23,492 nt of DNA. Origin: Paraglomus occultum (lineage: Eukaryota; Glomeromycota; Glomeromycetes; Paraglomerales; Paraglomeraceae). Positions 1 through 9,104 of this stretch are shown one piece after another. Made by a program: the position numbers and the translations under genes. The notes under the pieces were generated by a model. That model did not search any database. It saw only the letters and a list, made by a program, of their open reading frames with translations, and was not told the DNA's origin. The DNA lies in NCBI GenBank assembly GCA_910592205.1, contig CAJVPJ010000497.1:1-23492 (forward strand). The letters run 5' to 3'. Position 1 is the stretch's first letter, and each line of letters begins with the position of its first letter.

Positions 1-7
1 TTATAGC

Positions 8-194
8 TTAAGAATCTGTTATGTATGGGGATTGCGATCACTCGTATGTTTCAGATCAGTGGTGTAACTTGGGGATTAAGATCGTTCAAGTTCAAGGCTG
101 GGATTGCGATCACTGGACTTGGACCACTCCACTCGCATTTGTCTTAAGGATCTGCGATGTATGGGATTGCGATCACTCGTACGCTTCCAGATCC
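8..194. repeat. Degenerate ~50 bp repeat, two copies plus a core fragment
   Basis: The segment 8-57 recurs with few changes at 144-194. The 15-base core GGGATTGCGATCACT is found at 28-42, 100-114 and 161-175, the middle copy being shorter and more divergent. A 68-codon open frame runs through it, but it is made of the repeat and I do not regard it as a gene. The array may continue beyond the left edge of the window. Function unknown. Confidence 0.75.
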
Positions 195-680
195 AGCAAA
201 AATAGAGTAGTTTGTCAAGTATTCTAATTGCTATAATTTAATGCTAATATTTTCTTTTTCTTATCGAGATCATGAATAGATAACACGTACGGGCTTATAA
301 ATATTACGGAGCACTAGCTGTAATTTTCGTCGGTAAGTTTATATGACTTGTATTTTTTGTTCCTATTATGATCAGCTTATTAACACATTTTATTCTTTAC
401 AAGTAATAAGCACTATAAAACACAGAAGGTATAACCCAGAAAGTTAGCACACGGATGCAACTTGTCAAGATAATAATATCATAAACTCAAATTTGTAGGT
501 TAAGCACGTTGCATCAGGTCTTCAGAATACTTTTTCTACAAATTGTGCATTGATTTATGTGAATGACTGGTAATGCGCCTTTGAATAAATATAAGCCATC
601 AACTACATTATTAAATTTGTGCGATCAGAGAAATTAGTGTTAACCATAATGTCAAATTTACGTAATTATTTTCTGTGTCA
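195..680. other. AT-rich spacer, nothing recognised
   Basis: No convincing open frame, tRNA-like box or repeat is visible between the left-end repeat and the duplication that begins near 681. Confidence 0.5.
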
Positions 681-1040
681 TGCAAAGCGTCGTTTGAGAG
701 CGTTTTAACAGATTCTCGTTCAGTTTTTTTGGGATAACTGAACGAAAACAAAATTCTGACGCGTACTATTCATAAGCAACTTTTTTAATTCTTACCACTT
801 TGTTTATTACAGCAGCCGTTTTTGGGAGATGATGGAAAGAAGATTTCATAAGTAATATGTATGTATTAGCAAAGCGCCATTTGAGAGCGTTTCAAGGATT
901 CTCGTTTATCTTAACTGAGTGAAAACAAACTTTGAAGAGTTATCCATGAGCAACTTTTAATTGCTACCACTTTATTTATTACAGCAACCGTTTTTGAGAG
1001 ATGAGTGAAAGAAGATTCCGTAAGTAATACATATACGTAT
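681..1040. repeat. Tandem duplication of a ~175-185 bp unit
   Basis: Copy one spans about 681-867 and copy two about 868-1040. Both carry in order a segment like AAAGCG..TTTGAGAGCGTTT, a GATTCTCGTT box, an ACTTT..TTTATTACAGCA block, an AGATGA..GAAAGAAGAT segment and an AAGTAATA end. They differ by scattered substitutions and small indels, so the duplication is not recent. Copy two ends within a few bases of the left inverted repeat of the candidate element at 1046, so the two structures abut. No coding potential seen. Confidence 0.8.
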
Positions 1041-1045
1041 ACAAA

Positions 1046-2225
1046 AGGGAAAGCGAAATCTGAGACTACTTTATTAGCATGCCACTAACATTCCCTTATA
1101 TATACTTTGAAATGCGATTAATTACAGCTACAACTACAAAGAGTTTGCGTAAGTACCAGCTATAGTTCTAAAATTTGTTCTCAATGACAGCTAGGGTTAG
1201 GGTTGCAAGAGAGTTTCGATGGGTTTATTTACAAGGTACATTTTGAAACTTACATATTTGTTGATATCCCTTTCGTATAACATGTGACCAAAATATGAGC
1301 ATTGGATTCTTGGTTGTTGGTTTAGTAATAATTGACGACGGGAAATTGATTTCGCGCGCGTTCGAAGAATCAAATCAGGCATCTATGCATATTCGAAACG
1401 TACTTAATATCCTGCGTCAATTTTTTGCACCGCGTTGGCAACAGTTACTGTTAACAAGTATGTGAATTCATGAGCATTCGATTCTTGGTTGTTGAGTTAT
1501 TTGCGATCGACGACGGAAATTGATTTAGCGCGTTCGAAGAGTCAAATCAGACGCCCATGCATATTCGAATCATACTTAATATCTTGCGTCAATCTTTTGC
1601 ACACACATTGGCAACAGTTACCGTTAACAAGGATATGAATTTCATGAGCATTGGATTCTTGGTTGTTGAGTCATTTGCGATCGACGGCGGAATTGATTTC
1701 GCGCGTTCGAAGAGTCAAATCAGGCATCTATGCGTATTCGAATCATACTTAATATCCTACGTCAATATTTTGCACACACGTTGCAACAGTTACCGTTAAC
1801 AAGTATGTGAATTTCATGAGCATTGGACACTTGGTTGTTGAGTTATTCGTGATTGATGACGGAAATTGATTTCACGTCTTTGGAGAATAAAGCCAGGCGT
1901 TCATGCATATTAAAATCGTACATAATATTTAGCGTCAATTTTCTGCACACACGTTGGCAACAGTTACCGTTAACGGGTATGTGAATTTCATGAGCATTGG
2001 ATTCTTGGTTGTTGAGTTATTCGTGATTGACGACGGAAATTGATTTCGCTCTTGGAGAATCAAGTGAATCGTTATAATATACACATAATACCGTATATAC
2101 CATTACCATCACGGTCCCAATTTCTCAGTACACTGGTCACAATACGAAATAATAATGAAAGAGTTTAGTCGGATCGAATTTCTTCATGACTGCTAAAAGA
2201 AAAGTCTCAGATTTCGCATTTCCCT
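1046..2225. mobile_element. Candidate non-autonomous DNA transposon with ~35 bp terminal inverted repeats
   Basis: The segment 1046-1079 is an inverted copy of 2191-2225. Over about 35 aligned positions there is one gap and four mismatches, and the shared core is GCGAAATCTGAGACT. The pair encloses about 1.1 kb with no transposase-like frame, mostly the minisatellite at 1295-2065. Terminal inverted repeats around non-coding, repeat-filled DNA are typical of non-autonomous class II elements (MITE-like). I could not establish a clear target-site duplication, although both ends lie in TA-rich flanks. The alternative is an inverted repeat of other origin that happens to flank the array. Confidence 0.55.
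1295..2065. repeat. Minisatellite, about 4.4 copies of a ~174 bp unit
   Basis: Units begin at ATGAGCATTGG-like positions 1295, 1470, 1644, 1816 and 1990, giving lengths of 175, 174, 172 and 174 bp; the fifth is truncated after about 75 bp. Each unit carries TTCTTGGTTGTTG, a GACGACGGAAATTGATTT block, a CATGCATATTCGAA-like block and GGCAACAGTTACCGTTAAC. Indels between copies change the reading frame, so the open frame seen in the third copy is a by-product and not a gene. Units two and three, and units four and five, look closest to each other. Confidence 0.92.
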
Positions 2226-2727
2226 CTCGTTTTACCTATATATTATACATGCAGGAAATATTATAATAACTAAACACTTACAGGTTGCCCTTGCATTACT
2301 GAAAGAGCGTGAGCTGGTATGCATGCTGTACTGTAACTAATTTCGACAGCTGTACGTTCTTCCAAATCGGGTGAATCGCATCGCCTACTCTGGCGGTAGC
2401 GGTAGGAGGTTAAACTTGTTTAAGTTCCCAGCTGCCATTCAAAAGGACATTTCCAACGAAGAATGTTGTTAGATATATTGCTGGACGAATTGCAGCTTGG
2501 CGGCCAGATGTTAGTTTTGGAAGGTTTCCGGTTCTGTGTTTGTTTAGAAGTAACGGGGCGGGGCTTTGGAAAAGCACCACAATAGCATACGGCTGTTTAT
2601 TGAAAGAGAGATTTACAAAATTCTCTTTACTTTGAACTCGCTACTATGACATGCAATCAGCAGATCAGCAAACATGTGTGTTACGTTGATAACAGTGGCT
2701 GAGCTGCTGTTCTTCGACTTTGACAAA
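2226..2727 (+). promoter_or_regulatory. Upstream region of the first BTB-BACK-TLDc gene
   Basis: This stretch lies between the candidate element and the start codon. Patches of it recur in the same order upstream of the second paralog: a GAGCTGGTATGCATG / GAGCTAGCATGTG segment, CTGTAC..TTCGACA, the block at 2374-2398, a TGTTGTTAGATAT / TGTTATTGGATAT segment, and GCAATCAGCA..TTGATAACAG just before the start. No obvious TATA box is present. Shared promoter ancestry is clear; shared regulation is inference. Confidence 0.6.
2374..2398 (+). promoter_or_regulatory. Conserved upstream block shared by both intact BTB genes
   Basis: The 25-base block starts AATCGCATCGCCTACT and ends GCGGTA. It matches 8855-8879 with two differences, although the surrounding promoter is more diverged. 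It lies about 330 bp before the start codon here and about 225 bp before that of the second gene. It may be a regulatory element, but two copies are not enough to separate constraint from common descent. Confidence 0.45.
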
Positions 2728-4262
2728 ATGAATAATCTTGTTGTTGATTTGCCCTCAGGTCTTTCGTCTGACTTTGAAAAGCTCTATGAAAGTGGCAAAT
2801 ATACGGATGTTTCGATTCACGTTGGAAAGGAGCCAAACAGCAAATTATTTTTCGCTCACGCTTCGGTATTATGTGCAAGAAGCACATTTCTCGAGACAAA
2901 TCTAACGGAAACATCTGAAAGCATTCAAAAGGCAGTTGTAACGTTCGAAGATGTAACACCTGACGTTTTCGAAGTCTTGCTAAGGTATGCGTAAAACAGT
3001 GTATTGTCAACAGTTTCTCAGAAGGATGTGTATGCTCTAATACTTACTATTACTGCCAACACAACATAAAATCGTTGTACAGGTATATTTACACTGGGCG
3101 AATATCTTACGATTCATGCAGGGATATTAACTGGATTAGCCTTTTGAATGGGGCTAACATGCTTGAGCTGCGTGATCTTCTCGCTGTGATTGAAAAATAT
3201 TTGATCAATACGCAGACTGAATGGATCCAGCAAAATATTCTTACAGTTCACAAATACACTCAATCCGCAGGTTTCGCAAAAAGCCTACTGTCCTACTGCG
3301 ATCGAATTATAACTTCAAATCCGGGAATAATTTTTAAATCAAAGGATATTGCACAGTTGCCCAAAGAAACCTTGATTTCCCTTCTCAAGAATCCTGACCT
3401 TGATATGAATGATGATGACATCTGGATGTCAGTTGTGCAATGGGCTGTTGGACAATCTCCTGGACTCGAAAACGATCCAGATAATTGGTCATCTGATGAC
3501 ATTAACACACTGAAAGATACCATTGCTGATTGCATTTCTCACATAAAGTTTTTTAATATTTCCCTTAAGTTTATCGCCCTGTATGACGACTTATTACCAA
3601 GGAAACTGCGCCGGAATATACTGAATTATCATGGGGAAAGGAACTACAAACCAAACACACCACTGCCTATACCAGCAGAGAAGCATATTGATTCACTCAT
3701 AATTAATGAACGACAAGCAGAATGGATTTCATCAAAGATTGTGGAATCAACAGAGCGACTTCAAGTAAATCAAGGGACATCTGAGAAGCAAAGAAACCTC
3801 AGATATAAATTTAATCTACTTTATAGACAAAGTAGAGATGGTGATGTGGTGGCAAAATTTAGAGAGTTGTGTAATAAAAAAGGACCTACAATTGCCATTG
3901 GGAAAGTAGCAGACACTGAAGAAATACTTGGTGGATACAATCCAGTTTCATGGGGTCTCAAAGAAAATTATGTTATTGAGACTAAAGAAAGTTTTATATT
4001 TGCGTTAAATAAAGATAGTTGGGAGGAGAGTATAGTAAGTTTTGTTGTTAATGCTCAACGTGCCATTTGGGATAATAAGGAACGTTTTCCTGTTTTTGGG
4101 GCTTGGACAGGAGGCACTTTGATTAACCGTGATTTAGATTTTGGTGATGGTAAAAGAATCAGGCCTCGTGCTAGTAAAAATGCATACCAAGTTTCAATAA
4201 GGCATTCAGAAGATGGCTTCAAGTGGACTGACTGGGAGGTGTTTTCTGTTTCAACATTTTGA
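2728..4262 (+). CDS. BTB-BACK-TLDc domain protein, paralog 1 (one intron)
   Basis: Spliced coding sequence 2728-2984 joined to 3083-4262 gives 478 residues. Residues about 24-127 form a BTB/POZ domain (TDVSIHVG, then FAHASVLCARSTF at 42-54, and YIYTGRI across the splice). Residues about 130-265 look like a BACK domain. Residues about 300-478 form a TLDc domain with LLYRQSRDG at 331, the KGPTIAIGK strand, GGYNP at 370 and a terminal WEVFSV. BTB proteins commonly bridge Cullin-3 to substrates, and TLDc domains occur in oxidation-resistance and V-ATPase-binding proteins; the role of this fungal combination is not known to me. I chose the ATG at 2728 because the second copy has the matching MNN start and an A at -3; an in-frame ATG at 2674 would add 18 residues. 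Domain calls are firm, function is not. Confidence 0.92.
2985..3082 (+). other. Intron of BTB paralog 1 (98 bp, GT-AG)
   Basis: The donor follows CTAAG and reads GTATGC; the acceptor reads TTGTACAG. Removal joins AG to G to give an arginine codon and restores LLRYIYTG across the BTB domain. The intron contains in-frame stops, so splicing is required. It interrupts the same codon in the second paralog. Confidence 0.93.
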
Positions 4263-4380
4263 GTTAATCTTGATTAGTTTATAATCATATTTCTTATGCT
4301 GTTGAATTCTTATCCTGATTGAAGCAATGCCTTTTAATTTATATGTCAGCAAAGTTATTCAGTATTTTTGCAAATAAATT
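4263..4380 (+). terminator. 3' UTR with AATAAA signal at 4373-4378
   Basis: An AATAAA hexamer lies 111 bases after the stop codon. The segment is recognisably similar to the region after paralog 2 (TTTCTTATGC.GTTGAA, AAGCAATGC, ATGTCA.CAA.GTTATT), which has its own AATAAA. Confidence 0.5.
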
Positions 4381-7007
4381 AGCATTTGAATAACAAAGTT
4401 GTAAAAAATTTATGTTGTATGCATTGGTTGGCAACGTCTATGAATGTTCTTCTATCACTGTAGCAAGTCAGCAGAAAAATTGTGGTATACAGAGATTCTA
4501 TCGCAGATATTAATATCTCCACAAAGCTCTCTATCTCGATACGTCAGTCGCATTTTTTGTTCACAGTATTTTTGATGTACATCCAATTGTAGTCATTGAG
4601 TGGCGATTCGCGGCATTGCCGGAAGTAGTTTCTGTTATTCTCATATAAGGAATGTTTAGCCTAACTGCAAATACTTATTATTATTTTAGTCTTATTTATT
4701 ATTGTTTAAAAGCTAACACCGTTGAAAATAATTATTTATAATCAAAATTTAACCAATAATATTATTCTAGTTTTGTGTAAAATTCGCGTTTTTTGACAGT
4801 TGGGGTTACGCTATTATACAATAGTAGGAATTTAGCCTTTGTACTGAGCTTTGCTTGGCAATTTCTACTTCGGTCGACAAGTTGGTAACCTTTAAACTAA
4901 ACTTACAAGTTGTTAACGTTAAACCATGACTACGTTGAATAATTAATGTTCTTACTTGTGGACACAGGATTATAACGCCAAGCAAAAAGCAAGTCGGTGG
5001 GTAAGAGCACTATAATAAACATGTTGATGGTACCAGTTGAATAAATTACGCTTTTATTAAACTACTCTACTATTGATTACAAACATTAACTATCAAATTA
5101 TTAAAACGTGTATTGATTGTAAGACATGTTGCAGACAATTCTAAGACTATAGCATTTTGCAGTCGAATTTTGAAAAGTAAGTAATTTACAGTACATAACG
5201 TTGGGCAGTTGTTTACAACGGTTTGGCCAAATGTTAGACACCAGTAAAACACATTACCTCGTTACATTGACATAGAGTCTGGTTATTTATCGATAGTAAT
5301 TTTTACTTTAAAGCGCAACTCTAATAACACAAGATCGAGAGAGTCGAGAGTCGAGCGTATTGAAGCTTTAGAATAACGTCAGGATCTTCATAAGAAAATA
5401 TTATGAAATGGGAATTTTTATTTTTATTTAGATATACTAGCATGAACTATTACAGTTTTCAAAATCTAGAATCATACAAATTAGGTCACAATTATTTTAT
5501 ACTTTGAAACTTATGCTTGAAATTAGTTACTGAAAGTTTTTAGGAAAAGGGCAGCTTTACTTAGCCTAAGTCTCAGTCTTGCTTAGTACCGGAAAACGAA
5601 AGCGGAAATGAGCAATTGTGAGAATTACGTAGACAAATACACACATGTTATTATGACTAAATAAATTTCTAATGAACAGACGGTCTGTTCATCAGCAAAT
5701 GTCAAAAAATCTTGGTGAAGATGAATAATATATATTCACTATGATAGTTACATATAAGAAATCTTTAAACAATTCTTGGCAGCTTTGAAATTTTATTAAT
5801 CTTATAGAACTAGCCCTTTTGTTATCAGTTTGAGCATGCGGATAAAGCTGTAACGCTCCCGCAATACAAACTTTACAAATATGACAAGTTTCAACTTTGC
5901 AACAACCAACATACAATTATGGTTATGGAACGTTAAGAGTGAGAATTCATGGTGTAGAGCAGTCACAATTTTTTTTCACATATACTTGTCTCAAATGGAT
6001 TGTAGACAAAATAAGCGTTTTAGAATTTCTACACGGAGTAGATAGTGAAAAATAGACGAGCATAAAATTTGTTATAATTATAATATCACTACGATCTCAT
6101 ATTCTTAATATCGTGTTAAACATTATTCTGTCTGCTGCTTTCAAAAATAATGTCACAACAATTACACAGCTTACTAATTTGATTGGCTAAAACTAACTTC
6201 TGTAGATAAAACTAAACAATAAACTAATGGAAAATGACGAAAAATATACGCCAAAGTTTAGAAACCTTTATCATATGCATCCGAAAATATTACCAAATTA
6301 TCACATGATATTAAATTAACTAATTTTATTGGACAATTTTTTCGTTACACTGCATCTCTGAAATTGAAACATTGTCTAGTAGAGTTGGTGCACCATATTT
6401 GCTTCTTAATGACGCTTGCTAATTGTTAGAATTAACGGTTTCCTTTATTGCATAATATGTACATTAGGGAGAACTTCTTGTCTCATGTTTATTTGTAAAA
6501 TGTGTTAAATGCGTAATGTAGAGTTAGCTTTTATGATATCTATAAATGAGCTTTATCGTATTATTACGTTAATGTTTATGTGTAGTTTACTACAAATAGT
6601 GTAATTAACATAATTTAAAGATCCTCACCGCTTATTATTTGTCTCGTGCTTCGCCGTCCACCAATGATATCTGCTTGTGTAGATTTTTCGTTTTATTTAA
6701 ATTCATCTGTTATCAGAAAAGATCACCACAAAAAACGGCCTTTAAATTTTAATAGTATTGTACTTATAATAGCTTATAGCTTATTACTAATGCCTAGGCT
6801 TATGCACAATCTTCAAAATAGTTGATTCCGTGAGTAAAAGTTGTATTAGTTAAACGGTACTACAAGTTAATGCAGACCTGTTCGGCAATAGCCAATGGAT
6901 ACCAACCAAATCTGTTAGGTGCAATGGGTTTCCTAAATGGCCATGAGATTATTATAAGATTAGACCTTTCAACATTATAAAATATTTTATTTGAGAAACT
7001 ATACCGT
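4381..7007. other. AT-rich intergenic DNA, no supported gene
   Basis: Only short frames without ATG starts occur here, such as minus-strand stretches near 5070-5252 and 5692-5916. A small run of GTCGAGA-like units lies at about 5332-5357. No transposon, RNA gene or conserved domain was recognised on either strand. Confidence 0.5.
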
Positions 7008-7015
7008 TATAAAAA
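7008..7015 (+). promoter_or_regulatory. TATA box of the ML-like secreted gene
   Basis: TATAAAAA lies 73 bases before the ATG at 7088. With a usual spacing of about 30 bases, transcription would begin near 7040. That places the in-frame ATG at 7031 upstream of the transcript and supports the start at 7088. Confidence 0.5.
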
Positions 7016-7087
7016 CGATGGCATAATAACATGCTGGACTGTATCAACCAGGAATTACCAACTGACCGCCTAACAATTATAGAGACA

Positions 7088-7515
7088 ATGAAACATTCAA
7101 TTTTCTTTCTATTCTTTCTGTTGGTTACAACTTCAGTAATTAACGCTACACCGCATGGATTAAGTAAACGAGCTACTCAATTTTATTCATGTACCGACCT
7201 GCCTCTCAGCGTATCACCTGATCCTCCTGTTTCTGACAACGCCACTATCTTTAATATTTCCAGAACTGCGCCAATTGATTTAGCACGGACACGGCTGTCG
7301 TTGAAATAAATTTTATCAATTATGCCAAATCCTTTAGCGAGGTCTTCGTTGACGATTTCTGTAGACTCTCTGACTCATGTCCGGTCGATCAAAATACTAC
7401 GGTTAACTTGCAAGACACAGTTAATCTAACATCTTTGCCAGATAATTATTATATTTATGGTACAATATATAATGTAACCAATCTGTTTATGTGCGCCGCC
7501 ATGGTCGTTATCTGA
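7088..7515 (+). pseudogene. Secreted ML-domain (NPC2 / PG-PI transfer-like) protein, frameshifted
   Basis: From ATG 7088 the frame encodes a signal peptide (hydrophobic residues 5-16, likely cleaved near the Ala at 20), a KR processing site at 27-28, C35 and a PDPP motif at 44-47, then stops at 7307-7309. The reading continues in the frame one base over, where [30 protein letters not shown] and MCAAMVVI run to a TGA at 7513-7515. Together the parts match the layout of fungal phosphatidylglycerol/phosphatidylinositol transfer (ML, MD-2-related) proteins: signal peptide, paired cysteines and a short C-terminal VV end. The shift falls near 7282-7300, around the repeated ACGG of GCACGGACACGG. No GT-AG intron repairs it; the only candidate (7211-7263) runs at once into a stop. 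A true pseudogene or an assembly indel are both possible. Confidence 0.72.
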
Positions 7516-8429
7516 GCCATCATCTTTGTTGATTCGTTTTGCTTAACTTTTTTTACCTCATATATACTGGTATTTATGTAAATTTTAGTTAATGCTTCAA
7601 TGTTGATGGGAATATTTTACATTTCTGAGAAATAGCATAAGCTAATTGCAGTACGTTTTATTAGTAACATTTTTGAAAAAACTTTCCAACTGTTCTTATA
7701 TATTACTCAATACGATATATTATTATTATCGAAATAATGTAATACACATACTATGATAATTATTCACAAATTATTAAGTGTATTTGATTTTTTCTCGAAA
7801 TCATAAAAGCCTATCCCGAACTCAATTTCTGATGCATTATGCTCTATCGATACACATCTTCAGAATAACATTATTATAACATCAGCAAAGCTTACATATT
7901 AGCATTATATTTGTCTAGTCTCTCCTTAATCGATTTTTAAATCCTTCGGCGTATTCCAACGATTATTCCTAATTTTTCTGAATGATTTCAGAAACTTTGC
8001 TTATTTACGCGGCGCATTAATATTTCGCAATTTCTCTACGAAAGCGAGAGAGCAAAACCCTCCAATAATTTTACTTAAAGTTGACTTTAGCTAACTAATT
8101 ACTTCGTTAGGATTACTTGGTTTCAGAAACCGCGATTAGGGAATACGTTTTTATTTCTCAATCGTTTAATAATTACGCTGTCTTTGCCAAGAAATATTAA
8201 TAATAAAAAACGAATAATTATCTTTTCGCACGGTTCTATTAAATATAAAAACTATGCTAAGCAAGAAATAATTGTCATCTACTGAAGATGCTGTCTGCTA
8301 TATAGTCTAAGCTACTCTTTTATAACTATTCACGTTGTACTAGCAACACGGTTTCTGGAAATCGTACAATTACAGATGGCTAAATTTAGCATAAATCAAT
8401 ATATCGCAACACGCATTTTCTTGTCATTG
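7516..8429. other. AT-rich intergenic DNA, nothing recognised
   Basis: This contains the 3' flanks of the ML-like locus (plus strand) and of the convergent minus-strand gene at 8430. No frame of note, repeat or RNA gene was seen. Confidence 0.5.
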
Positions 8430-8744
8430 TCACAGCAGTTTAACCTCCTTTTCTCCCCGTAATCCAGCCTGCTGAGCTTGCTCGCTGTATTTTGGAAAGA
8501 GTTGTCGATAATATACTTGGTTGACTGCTCGCATATACCAAAAGCGACGTTGAATTCGCAAATAATTGGTAAAAGAAGTTTGCCGCCTTGAACTGCTATG
8601 TATGAAACTTGCTGCCATTATAAAAGTACATCTGGAATTAAAAGTGGAGAAATTCATTGATAGTACTTTTAGTATTTGGGGTATTGCCATTGTCTCAGAT
8701 CGATAAAATTTTGTTGATAATTGTGCGTTTTCTGTTGACTCCAT
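8430..8744 (-). CDS. Small protein of unknown function, possibly mitochondrial
   Basis: The full minus-strand frame from the ATG at 8744 encodes 104 residues; a second in-frame ATG at 8618 gives 62. The shorter form starts MAASFIHSSSRRQTSFTNYL, rich in Ser, Arg and hydrophobics and free of acidic residues, as in a mitochondrial presequence. The C-terminal part (RIQRRFWYMRAVNQVYYRQL, KYSEQAQQAGLRGEKE) has balanced, gene-like composition. The 8744 start has the better sequence context (GCGATGG). A CTTTTAATTCCAG just upstream of 8618 could alternatively be a splice acceptor of a 5' intron. I do not recognise the family. It is divergent from BTB paralog 2, with 360 bp between the start codons. 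Composition and start context make it more likely real than not. Confidence 0.45.
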   Translation of the reverse strand: MESTENAQLSTKFYRSETMAIPQILKVLSMNFSTFNSRCTFIMAASFIHSSSRRQTSFTNYLRIQRRFWYMRAVNQVYYRQLFPKYSEQAQQAGLRGEKEVKLL

Positions 8745-9104
8745 CGCGGCCGACTGTACTCCCCCAACAGATACTATAATACTATACGCTTACCGGTTGA
8801 GCTAGCATGTGGAATACGGGGCTGTACTTCGACATCTGCCAAATTTAAACTTGAAATCGCATCGCCTACTTTAGCGGTATATTTACTTCGCCAGGTTACA
8901 TTTACCAAACAACAAGCGGGTACGAATAATGAGCGGACGTCCATTGTTCAAAATCGAGAGGTGTTATTGGATATGTCGGCGTCTGTGAAACAAGGAGACG
9001 AAAGACAATAGGTTTAAATAATGCAATCAGCATACAGCGTGCAACATTGATAACAGCACTATAATGTTACACACTTGATGAGCTGTTTCTTCAACTTTGA
9101 CGAA
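8745..9104. promoter_or_regulatory. Shared intergenic region between divergent starts
   Basis: This 360 bp segment separates the minus-strand start at 8744 from the plus-strand start at 9105. Its right two thirds are homologous to the promoter of BTB paralog 1. An ATACTATAATACTATA stretch near 8771-8786 could supply TATA-like sites for the minus strand. Whether it acts bidirectionally is inference. Confidence 0.4.
8855..8879 (+). promoter_or_regulatory. Second copy of the conserved BTB upstream block
   Basis: AATCGCATCGCCTACT followed by a TTAGCGGTA segment, the counterpart of 2374-2398 with two substitutions. It keeps its order relative to other shared promoter patches but lies about 100 bp closer to the start codon. 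Confidence 0.45.

Noticed and set aside
1191-1206. CTAGGGTTAGGGTTGC as an interstitial telomere repeat
   Set aside because: Only about two units of TTAGGG are present; this is expected by chance or at most a weak relic, and nothing else marks a chromosome end.
1557-1799. Open frame of 80 codons inside the minisatellite
   Set aside because: Indels between repeat units change its frame in the neighbouring copies, so there is no conserved product; it is a by-product of the repeat.
2681-3010. Minus-strand frame opposite BTB exon 1, and similar ones opposite exon 2 in both copies
   Set aside because: Shadow frames of a well-supported plus-strand gene; they follow the codon structure of the BTB domain.
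5332-5357. GTCGAGA-type short repeat as a regulatory array
   Set aside because: Only two or three imperfect units and no gene nearby; likely a simple-sequence accident.
7211-7263. GTATCACC..TTTCCAG as an intron that would repair the ML-like frameshift
   Set aside because: Splicing it leads to a stop five codons later and removes the conserved PDPP part of the domain.
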